A DNA stretch of 64,000 nucleotides, from assembly GCA_022564995.1 (NCBI GenBank), contig JADFKK010000003.1, forward strand, positions 1-64,000, in the 5' to 3' direction. The notes below the pieces were generated by a model. That model searched no databases. It had not been told where the DNA came from and worked only from the letters and a program-made list of their open reading frames with translations. Below, in pieces: positions 55,733-64,000 of this stretch (positions are counted from its first letter, which is position 1; every line of letters begins with the position of its first letter). The translations under genes and the position numbers were made by a program. The stretch is from Planctomycetota bacterium (GTDB taxonomy: Bacteria > Planctomycetota > Planctomycetia > Pirellulales > JADFKK01).

Positions 55733-56962
55733 GTGAGCAAGTCTACCCGAAAGCCATCGGCTGCAAAAGCGGGAAAGATCAAGCCAAAAAAGCCCTCTGA
55801 CAGCTTCCCGCTGTTTCCCCATGCCACCGGCCGCTGGTGCAAGAAGGTCCGTGGCCAGTTCTGCTACTTCGGCAAGGTCGCCGACGATCCAGAGGGCGTG
55901 GCAGCGCTAGACCTCTGGCTGGAGCAAAAGGACGACCTGCTCGCCGGCCGGACGCCGCGGACAACCGGCGATGGCCTGACCATTCGCGACCTCTTGAATC
56001 GGTTCCTGACCAGCAAGAGACACCTCGTTGACACCCGCGAGTTAACCCACCGGAGTTTCAGCGATTACCACCAGTCGTGCATACGCATCGCGGGATTCTT
56101 CGGCAAGGGCCGCCGTGTTGACAACCTGGCGGCCGGCGACTTCGAGAGGTATCGGGCTGAACTAGCCAAGACGCGCGGCGCGGTCGCCTTGGGAAACGAA
56201 ATCGGCCGCGCCCGCGTGGTGTTCAAGTATGGTTTCGACTCAGGGCTGATCGACAAGCCGGTCCGCTACGGCTCCAGCTTCAACAAGCCGAGCAAGAAAA
56301 CGCTGCGGATCGCCCGGCAGGCCAACGGCTCGCGGTTGTTCGAGCCAGCGGAGATCCGGCAACTGCTTGAGGTGGCACCCGTTCAACTCAGGGCGATGGT
56401 CTTGCTGGGCGTCAATGCCGGCCTGGGCAATGCGGACGTGAGCGGCCTGCGGCGATCGCACCTGGACCTGGACGGCGGCTGGCTCAATTATCCACGGCCG
56501 AAAACTGGCGTCGAGAGGCGCTGCCCGTTGTGGCCGGAAACGGTCGAGGCGATCCTCGAGGCGATCGAGGCGAGACCGAAGCCGAAAGATGAGTCACACG
56601 CCGATCGGGTGTTCCTGACCAAGCACGGCCGCCCATGGTGTCGTGACGCAGACATCGGCGAAGAAGGCGCGAAGATCAAACGACCGGCCGACAAGCTGGC
56701 GCCGCAGTTCACGAAGCTGCGCACGGATGCTGGGGTCACGGGAAACGGCAAGGGCTTCTACAGCTTGCGAAATTCCTTCGCGTCGATCGCCGGCGGCTCG
56801 ACCGACCAAGTAGCCGTCGATCACGTGATGGGCCACGTCGACCCGAGCATGGCGGCGAACTATCGGCATCGGATCGACGACAAGCGGCTCGAGAAGGTTT
56901 CGGAGCACGTGCGCCGGTGGCTGTTCCCGAAGCCGAAGAAGAAGGGCGGGAAGAAGGCGTAG
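55733..56962 (+). CDS. Tyrosine site-specific recombinase/integrase
   Basis: MVLLGVNAGLGNADVSGLRRSHLDL; FYSLRNSFASIAGGSTDQVAVDHVMGHVDPSMAANYRH (degenerate R-H-x-x-R...Y). Confidence 0.85.
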   Translation: MSKSTRKPSAAKAGKIKPKKPSDSFPLFPHATGRWCKKVRGQFCYFGKVADDPEGVAALDLWLEQKDDLLAGRTPRTTGDGLTIRDLLNRFLTSKRHLVDTRELTHRSFSDYHQSCIRIAGFFGKGRRVDNLAAGDFERYRAELAKTRGAVALGNEIGRARVVFKYGFDSGLIDKPVRYGSSFNKPSKKTLRIARQANGSRLFEPAEIRQLLEVAPVQLRAMVLLGVNAGLGNADVSGLRRSHLDLDGGWLNYPRPKTGVERRCPLWPETVEAILEAIEARPKPKDESHADRVFLTKHGRPWCRDADIGEEGAKIKRPADKLAPQFTKLRTDAGVTGNGKGFYSLRNSFASIAGGSTDQVAVDHVMGHVDPSMAANYRHRIDDKRLEKVSEHVRRWLFPKPKKKGGKKA

Positions 56963-57018
56963 CGGTAGTCAAACGGCCGCGGAGCGCTCACGAGGGCGCC
57001 GGCGTTTTAATCGCTGGG

Positions 57019-57471
57019 CTAGTACGCGAGGCTTACGGTACAAGCAGGGCCGTTGTACGTGAGCAGACACTTGCTCAAAATGTCGCGACCGATGAGTGCC
57101 CCGATGTTTTGGATTGCGAGCGGTGCGCTTGTTACTTGTATGTTCTGCTCCACATAGTGCAATCCCATGGCTGGTCCCTTGGCTGGTCCTCCGATGGCGA
57201 ACATCACATCGTAGGTGGGAACATCAATGTTTGTCGCCGATGCGGTGTGCATTAGCTGCGTACCGATCTGGACCAGACCAAGCCGCGGGACAAGCCCTTG
57301 GTCAATGACCGTGCCGCTCGCGCCGGTATCAATCAGCGCCTGAACAATTTGTTTCTACGGCACGGGCTGGTTGGTGATACGGAGAATCGCAGCCTTTGGC
57401 TGGCTAAGCCCGATTGCGACCGTAAGAAGCGGTCCGCTGTTTGCCAAAAAATCTACCGTTACGATTGGCAT
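57019..57471 (-). pseudogene. Retropepsin-like aspartic protease interrupted by an in-frame TAG
   Basis: MPIVTVDFLANSG...NQPVP-TAG-KQIVQALIDTGASGTVIDQGL...IGALIGRDILSKCLLTYNGPACTVSLAY; TAG at 57355-57357. Confidence 0.65.
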
Positions 57472-57707
57472 GTGAGATCACGGCCGCAGAAATGAACCTG
57501 CTCAATGCCCTCGATTTGTTTGATGAGAAACCGCTCCAGTCCGAATTCGTCATATCCCGCCTTTAGCGCATCCTCGAATGTATCCCACGTATTAACAACT
57601 CGGTCGCCATGGATCACGACGAACTGACCTTCCGATTTGCGAACGAGTTCGTCCTTGTGGGCTGCGTAAGTCTCTAGCTCTTTGGCGAGATCGGGGGTAT
57701 TGGGCAT
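57459..57707 (-). CDS. DUF5678-like small protein
   Basis: LAKELETYAAHKDELVRKSEGQFVVIHGDRVVNTWDTFEDALKAGYDEFGLERFLIKQI; overlaps protease start by 13 nt. Confidence 0.65.
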   Translation of the reverse strand: MPNTPDLAKELETYAAHKDELVRKSEGQFVVIHGDRVVNTWDTFEDALKAGYDEFGLERFLIKQIEGIEQVHFCGRDLTCQS

Positions 57708-58599
57708 GACTTGGCTTCCCGGGGCTGTGGCCGCCAACATCCGTCGCTGGCCTTCTCTTTTCATCGGCATTTGCACTATCTAACGACGGACGAATCCGGT
57801 GTCAATCCGTTCCCACAGTCAATCCTACATCAACGCCGCGAGCGATTCTAGCGTTTGGCGGGGCAGATTGAGGAGGCATCCTGCGCTAAATGGTTCGGTG
57901 AAAGGGGTTACGAAAGACTCCCAGTCCCGGGGAATGTAGCGTGGAAAGCCCTCAAATGGACGCCGAGGGGCTGGCTGCCGGACGGTGGGAGTTTGGCACA
58001 ATGGCGGGCGTAAAATCCGATGGCGGCGCTCGCCGGCCTCTGATGAGCCAGTGGGCGTCGTCGGAATTGTCCGAAATGTAAAAACCCGAAGAAATCAGAG
58101 CAACGGCGCGGCGCCGGTGTCCAACACAGATCCTCAAAAGGGATTCGTGGCTGCAATTTCGGTTGCAGTACCGTGAGGTATGGGGGCACCTTCGGGGCCT
58201 TACAGCGCCGGTCCGCGTCGTTGCTCTTTTTTGCTCGCCGCCCTTTGCCACTCTTGGCCGGCGACGACGAAAGGAATGCCATCCTGGCAACTGCTGAATT
58301 GAAGCCGATCGCGAGTGGACTCCCGAGGACGTTGTGAAGCTGTTTCGCAAGCGTGCGGATCAGATCGAGGCAAGGCTGCCGGCCACGGATCGCAAGTTGG
58401 AACTGCTGCGGTGCCTTATCAAGCGCCGAGCTGATAGGAGGCTACTGTGGGTGCGGAGAATCGCAAAGCTGCTTGGCCGGTTAGCGGATGAGGTTCACGA
58501 CATGCTCGCCACGCCGCAGCGCAAGGGACTCGTTGCGCGGCCATCAATGGAAAGCGGGACGCATTTTCAAATCGGGTCACATTACGTGGGTCAAGAAAA

Positions 58600-58821
58600 A
58601 TGGCAACCACCGAAAAACCAAACCGTCCCGACATGGCGAGATTCCGGAAAGTCTATCCGAGGATCTGGTCGGATCAAGATTTCCTATCGCTTGGCGATAG
58701 CGAAAAGCTGCTCGCCCTGTTCGCCCTGACCGGCCCTCAGAGCAACAGAATCGGGCTGTTTGAATTCTTGCCGGCGATGTCCGCGGAGCGTCTCGGATGG
58801 AGCATTGAAACCTTCCAGTAG
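58600..58821 (+). pseudogene. Truncated paralogue of the 7181-7702 phage-like protein
   Basis: MATTEKPNRPDMARFRKVYPRIWSDQDFLSLGDSEKLLALFALTGPQSNRIGLFEFLPAMSAERLGW-IETFQ-stop. Confidence 0.7.
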
Positions 58822-58829
58822 GGTTTCGG

Positions 58830-59280
58830 GAGGGTTTGCGAAGGGTTACCCCAAACCCTTGGCAGTACAGGAACAGGAACAGGACAAATCTTCTTGTCGT
58901 GCGCTGCGCTCCGACGAGGTGGATGTGCGGCTGGCAACTTGGATGTGGGAACTCATCACACGCCTTCAGAAAGGCCGGAAGGAACCGAACTTCAAGAAGT
59001 GGGCCATCACCATCAGGCTCATGCGCGGTCGCGAAATAGCGGGCCTTGAGCGGGCCCAGGTAGAGTCCCAAATTCAAGCGGAGATCGAGGGGAAGATTGC
59101 GGAGAATCCCAATGTTTCACGGAGCACGATCGAAGCCGATGTCCGTTCCAGGCGGCAGCCGACGCCTCCTACTCCATCGCCGAATTTCCAGACGTTCCCA
59201 AATGCCCCCGGTCCGTTCGGTAATTCGCCAGGCAACCCGGCCGCGGCATTCACGCTAACGCCGGAGGACATCGCCGGCCC
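58830..59280 (+). pseudogene. Frame-shifted continuation of a phage-like replication gene
   Basis: GGFAKGYPKPLAVQEQEQDKS then EVDVRLATWMWELITRLQKGRKEPNFKKWAITIRLMRGREIAGLE. Confidence 0.45.
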
Positions 59281-59284
59281 AATT

Positions 59285-59837
59285 ACGACCGCTCCTCAAC
59301 CGCGCCCAAAAGCTCGCCGGCATCCCAGACAAAACCATCGCCAAGTACATCAAGCATGTAGCAGAACCAGAACAACGAGAGAACGGCATCGAGGTAAGCC
59401 GTACGGGCCTGCTGAAGTTCGCCGCCACAAAGGCACCCAAACCCGTCCCGCCTCCCTACGTTCACGTCGAAGGTCTCCCGCTCGACCAGATCAAGCTGCG
59501 AGCGGAGCGGCGGGCGGGTGAGTTGTTGGCGGGGATGGAAGGTCTCGGACAGCACGGCGGAAACAGAAAATCAAGTCGCACGCTGCAACTTGATGACCTC
59601 GACATCACCAAGACCCAATCGTCCCGCTGGCAGCTCGCCGCGTCGTTCCCCGAGGCGGAGTTTGAAAAGCACCTCGGCGGCGCAAGAATCCGAACTCCCA
59701 ATTATTCCAACTTACTCCCATCGACTCACAACCGCCGGCCGCAAGCAGAACGCCAAGACGAAGCCCGCAGCGTGCTCACTGCTGCACGATCGGCAGTCAG
59801 CACGACTCGGAACGCCTTGAAACGGATCGGGCGTTAG
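59285..59837 (+). CDS. Phage-like protein, probable fragment, start unclear
   Basis: LLNRAQKLAGIPDKTIAKYIKHVAEPEQRENGIEVSRTGLLKFAATK...VHVEGLPLDQIKLRAERRAGELLAGMEGLGQHGGNRKSSRTLQLDDLDITKTQSSRWQLAASFPEAEFE. Confidence 0.5.
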
Positions 59838-59897
59838 AGAGCGTCCTGAGGCTCTGGGCGGCCTGCTCCGGTTTGCGGCCGTGCGATGTAGGGCGGC

Positions 59898-60410
59898 CTA
59901 TTTATTCGGCCTCCCAAGAATAATCTTCGGGTGATTCTTTCGACGGTTCCGAGTCTTCCGCCAGTGAAACAGCCCGCCTTTTCCACCACGGCCAACCTCC
60001 GGTACAACGCTCACAATGTCTTCGGAAGAATCTTTTTTCCTGTGAAGAATTCCGACATTCCACACTTCGTTTTTTTCAATGTCAATCCACACATCTTGAA
60101 TCCTGTCTTTGGATTCGTATTTCAAGATGTGGATATAGCTTGGGGCCGATTCTCTGTAGATGAACCGGCGTTCCGTCATACCGACGAACTTCAACCCGCT
60201 GAGGTCATTGCCGGACCGGAACAACTTGTACCCGTTCTCGCATTGTCGGATGTCGACGAAATACCCAGTTCCGTCTTCCCATCGACCACTCCAAACGAAG
60301 ACGGACGACTCTTGTTTGGCTCCAACAGCGTATTCGGAAAAAGTGGTTACAGTGAGTGCCACCAGGACAATCAGAGCGCCATTCCAAAGCAAATAAGAGA
60401 AAGGCTTCAT
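59898..60410 (-). CDS. Secreted hypothetical protein
   Basis: MKPFSYLLWNGALIVLVALTVTTFSEYAVGA signal-like N-terminus; SSVFVWSGRWEDGTGYFVDIRQCENGYKLF. Confidence 0.5.
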   Translation of the reverse strand: MKPFSYLLWNGALIVLVALTVTTFSEYAVGAKQESSVFVWSGRWEDGTGYFVDIRQCENGYKLFRSGNDLSGLKFVGMTERRFIYRESAPSYIHILKYESKDRIQDVWIDIEKNEVWNVGILHRKKDSSEDIVSVVPEVGRGGKGGLFHWRKTRNRRKNHPKIILGRPNK

Positions 60411-60903
60411 TTCAATGACCCTCAGGAGGATTACGTGATCGGAGGCCGCCGGTTTTCTAGGCGACGCCGTGTCGCAAGTCACGAACACCGACAGTTTAAC
60501 GTGCGGCAGGCTGGTTCGGAAACACCGGATGGCAACTCGGCGGCGACGTGACTCAGGCGGCTACGTTCATGTTCGCGGCAGCCCACGCATTATTCCCGTT
60601 GACGCCCGCGAGGCGGACTTGCGGGTAGCGTTCGTCCACAGCTTGCGGGGCATCGCCGATCGTAACCTAGCCGCGGCCGATGCGATTGACAAAGCGATCA
60701 GATCGCCGCTGGCCTGATATAGCTGATTCGTTTCTTTGTTTCTCTCTACTCGATTGCGCCGTCTGTTTCTCGACCGGCGGCGAGACGCAGATGTTGCCGA
60801 ATCTGCCGGCGATTACTGGCGGGGCCGAGTATGGGCGGCCGGTGGTGCAGCGGGTGTTCGAGGTTGGGTGATTACCGACTTTGTGCCCGTTTCTCTTCCG
60901 GCT

Positions 60904-61944
60904 TCACGTCCGAGTAACTCGCTTCCGTCGCCTGCCAAAGCAGCAGACACCAATCAGGCCAAGGGCGGCGAGCATCAACGTCGACGGTTCCGGCACCGCC
61001 TCGCCCAACGCCGCTTCCGGCGAACCTGCCGGTCCGGGTCCGGTCCAGTCGGCGAGCAGCACGGTGAGGTCGTCGAAGTTGACCACGGTGATCAGCGGCT
61101 CCACAAGATTGCCGTCGGCGGCGGTGACGTCTTTGTTCCAGTTGGCAAGCAGAACGGTTAGGTCTTCAAAGTCGACAAATCCGTTGCCCGTCAGGTCGCT
61201 GGTGAGTCGTCCTGGAAGCGATGTAATCGAGAAGTTGTCGAATTCCGCGCTCTGGGCGTAAAGCTGGATTCCGATAAAACCGGACTCGTACTCGTCGTCA
61301 AATCCGCTGATGATCGTCTCATTGCCCGTAGCTACGTCGAGCGACGTGAAGGTGAAGTCGCCGTCGACCACTTCAAGCGTCCAGTGGATCAGCGAACCTT
61401 GCGGATACGGGATGTACTCGGCCGGGTCATCGATGACCGCCAACAACTCGTACCACGGACTCTGATTGTCGATGCGTTTGTGGGCAATGACCATCGGACC
61501 GTGATGGCCATCGAGTGGCGGCAACTCGGGCCAGCGGTCGTTCATCAATTGAATGCGATAGTGTTTTGCCAATTCTTGATAGCCCCAGACGAACCCCATG
61601 CCATCGTTGTCGTTTGCGACGACATCCACCTCGGCTCTGAAATTGGTAAACTCTTGTTCCTTGAAATAGATGATCGTTCCCAGCATCATGTGATCTTCGA
61701 CATCTCCCCAGATGTTGGAGCCTTGGTAAAGCGCGTTGCCATCCAGGCCGAGTTGACTCGGTCGAATCTCCCAGGTGGACGGCCCCAATTCGCCCAGGCT
61801 AACGTCGTCTACGATCTCCCACGCGCTCAGGTCACCATCTTCAAAATCAACAGACACAGATTGTCCCAGTGCCGCCGGAGCAGCATAAAGAAATACCGTT
61901 AACACACAAGAGCCACAGAGACGCAGAAACCGCGCAGTTTTCAT
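60904..61944 (-). CDS. PEP-CTERM-anchored secreted protein with dockerin-like motifs
   Basis: Signal VLTVFLYAAPAALGQ; DLTGNGFVDFEDLTVLLANWNKD; AVPEPSTLMLAALGLIGVCCFGRRRKR. Confidence 0.85.
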   Translation of the reverse strand: MKTARFLRLCGSCVLTVFLYAAPAALGQSVSVDFEDGDLSAWEIVDDVSLGELGPSTWEIRPSQLGLDGNALYQGSNIWGDVEDHMMLGTIIYFKEQEFTNFRAEVDVVANDNDGMGFVWGYQELAKHYRIQLMNDRWPELPPLDGHHGPMVIAHKRIDNQSPWYELLAVIDDPAEYIPYPQGSLIHWTLEVVDGDFTFTSLDVATGNETIISGFDDEYESGFIGIQLYAQSAEFDNFSITSLPGRLTSDLTGNGFVDFEDLTVLLANWNKDVTAADGNLVEPLITVVNFDDLTVLLADWTGPGPAGSPEAALGEAVPEPSTLMLAALGLIGVCCFGRRRKRVTRT

Positions 61945-62267
61945 AGCGCTCCCCTTTGCACGAGGAAAGTTAAGAGACCGAAAACCATCACACCCGCATT
62001 CGTTGCAGACTTGCGGCGTTGCCTAGATAGCCAGCGCCAACCGATCCAAAAAGTTCTCAAGAAAAGACCCACCTGAGTATACCAATGGGGGAAACCCAGT
62101 GCAAAGGAAAGTTGCTAAGCGGCCGGTGGTCGACCGCTTCAGCGATAGATCTCCACCCCGACGACGCGCACCGATCGTCCCTGATAGATCACCTCATCGC
62201 CGGCCCGGACGTCACGCAGCCGGGCCCGCCCGACCAGCCGAAGGTCCGGCCGGCTGCGCGCAGACCG

Positions 62268-63638
62268 CTACACTTGACTCGGCTTCGGCAATCTCGCCTT
62301 ATTGGCCTGGATCACGTAGGCAGCGACCGGCTGAGAAGCTTCCTTGCGTAACGTCGCACGACGGACTCTTTCCAGCGTGAATCCTTGAGCAACCAACATG
62401 CGCGTCACATAATCGACGCCGTGGCAATAGCGACCGTTGGCGTTCAATCGAAAGTCGACTCGCTCGCTGTCGTCCGCTTCGGCCTCGAGCGTGAAGATCA
62501 ACACGGCATCGTCTCGTAGGACTCCGTGCGCGGCGGCGAAAACCGGCGCGAGGTCGCCGAAATAATTGAGCGTGTCGGCCGCACACATCAAGTCGAACTC
62601 TCGCCGATCGGTCCGCAAGAACGACGTCAATTCCGCCTCGACCAAATCGTCATACAGATCGAGCTGTCGAGCGCGTGCGAGCATTTTCGCCGACAAGTCG
62701 ACCCCGACGAGCGTGCGGGCGAAGGGCCTCAGACAAGGTCCGCATAGGCCGGTGCCGCAGCCCGCATCCAAAACGTCCTTCGAGGCACTAGGAGCGTCGT
62801 AGACATGGCCGATGGCCTCCTTGATGAGCTGTGGCCCCCGATAGTCCAGGTCGCTGAACGCTGCATTGTACGTGTCGGCGTATTCGTCGAAAACCTGGCG
62901 GATGTAGTCATCCGATGCGCGGGCTGGGACACGATCCTCTGAACAAGTAGCGAGCATGTGTTGTGCCACCGGGTTATCGGGATCGTGAATCAACCATTGC
63001 TCGAACGCTTCGCGGGCCTTATCGAGTCTACCGGCCGACCGCCATACGGCGGCCAGATTCCTCCAGGCATCAACAAGTCGTGGGTCAAGTGCGATCGCCT
63101 GGCGATATGCGTCCGCCGCCTCATTCCATTTACGCAGCTTTTTCAGCGCGTTTCCCAAATTGCAATGCGTCCCCGGATTTTGCGGATTCAGTTCGATGGC
63201 TCTCTCATACGATACGACAGCGTCGTCAAGTCGATCCTGGTCCTTGAAGACAATACCAAGGTTGTTGAAAGCGTCCGCATCATCCGGTTTCAGCTTCACC
63301 AACTTGGCGAACCACAAGGCCGCCTCGTCAAGCTGCCGCGTCTCTCGCAGAACATTGCCCAGGTCATTGATGGCCGCCGAGTATTCATCTCGATTGGCGA
63401 TTGCCCGGCGAATCAACTTCGCCCCTTCGAAGGAATCTCCCCGCTGATGCAGAATCACACCCAATAAGTGTAGCGCCTCCGCGTGGCCAGCGTTCCCGCT
63501 AAGCACACGGCGGTAGACCGCTTCGGCCTCCGCCAATTTGCCGTCTCGGTGCAGCGTCAATGCCTCTTGAAAACCGTCCCGTTCCAGGCGCGACGTTCCT
63601 CGGCGACGTTTGGCCACACGTTTCTTTTTTCTACTCAT
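62268..63638 (-). CDS. TPR protein fused to SAM-dependent methyltransferase
   Basis: TPRs (FNNLGIVFKDQDRLDDAVVSYERAIELNPQNPGTHCNLGNALKKL); VLDAGCGTGLCGPCLRPFARTLVGVDLSAKMLARAR. Confidence 0.87.
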   Translation of the reverse strand: MSRKKKRVAKRRRGTSRLERDGFQEALTLHRDGKLAEAEAVYRRVLSGNAGHAEALHLLGVILHQRGDSFEGAKLIRRAIANRDEYSAAINDLGNVLRETRQLDEAALWFAKLVKLKPDDADAFNNLGIVFKDQDRLDDAVVSYERAIELNPQNPGTHCNLGNALKKLRKWNEAADAYRQAIALDPRLVDAWRNLAAVWRSAGRLDKAREAFEQWLIHDPDNPVAQHMLATCSEDRVPARASDDYIRQVFDEYADTYNAAFSDLDYRGPQLIKEAIGHVYDAPSASKDVLDAGCGTGLCGPCLRPFARTLVGVDLSAKMLARARQLDLYDDLVEAELTSFLRTDRREFDLMCAADTLNYFGDLAPVFAAAHGVLRDDAVLIFTLEAEADDSERVDFRLNANGRYCHGVDYVTRMLVAQGFTLERVRRATLRKEASQPVAAYVIQANKARLPKPSQV

Positions 63639-64000
63639 CGGCCAGACCCGCTTAAGGGGCAGCGAAGACGTCAAATGCCTCGGACCATTGACCCTTTGTC
63701 GTTCGGGCGAAGCCACGAATCGGAGCGTATCACGCCAGCATGACAGAAGCAACGAGACACGAAGCTCCCAGGCGTCGCTCAGTGGACGATCGGCAGGCAA
63801 CCCAGGTCGGAACACCTTGATATCACCAGCTCTCAGAATCGCTCTGAGGCGTTCGGCTCTTTGACAACTAGGTAGCGTCGCCGGCGGATGGTAACTCGGG
63901 GGCGCGTTGAAACAAAACGAGCCGGGGCGGCTGGTGACCGTTCCGGCTCGGAGGTGGTTGGGGTAGTGGTGTGGTTTACCTACGTCGTCGCCGGGTGAAG

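Noticed and set aside
56990-57010. Possible right attachment site (gggcgccgg similar to the tRNA-Cys end)
   Set aside because: Match is only about 8-9 nt and expected by chance in GC-rich DNA
57355-57357. TAG read as recoding (amber suppression or pyrrolysine)
   Set aside because: No supporting element or second example in the window; nonsense mutation or sequencing error is simpler
57908-58350. Minus-strand ORFs 57908-58282 and 57952-58350
   Set aside because: Overlapping low-complexity frames in a decayed region; no recognisable domain

Overview
The window is about 64 kb of GC-rich chromosome. The lineage looks planctomycete, by inference from FETLEARRLLA-type N-termini, a PEP-CTERM tail, CHAT and DUF4384 proteins, Uma2 nuclease and an imuA-imuB-dnaE2 cassette. 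Housekeeping genes include pgi, a UPF0173 hydrolase, recO, folP, pyrK, an RsuA/RluB pseudouridine synthase, lysC with four ACT domains, a bifunctional nuclease, valS, cimA and tRNA-Cys. A coupled block (8.3-21.8 kb) encodes a giant PPC/FG-GAP protein, a Ser/Thr kinase with a DUF4384-like domain, and a TPR-CHAT protease. Two regions look mobile or decayed: 6.7-8.0 kb, and an integrase-led segment next to tRNA-Cys (55.5-62.3 kb). The best leads are: (1) short palindromic elements read in frame inside coding sequences (two in dnaE2, one in imuB), with further elements forming protein tails, one stop codon and an N-terminal leader; (2) a probable Ile/Val leader-peptide attenuator upstream of cimA, with promoter, leader ORF, terminator and a competing pairing all visible; (3) the FG-GAP/kinase/CHAT operon; (4) a predicted leaderless ECF-type sigma gene whose near-consensus promoter puts +1 on the ATG. 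All assignments come from reading sequence and translations by eye; no searches were run.
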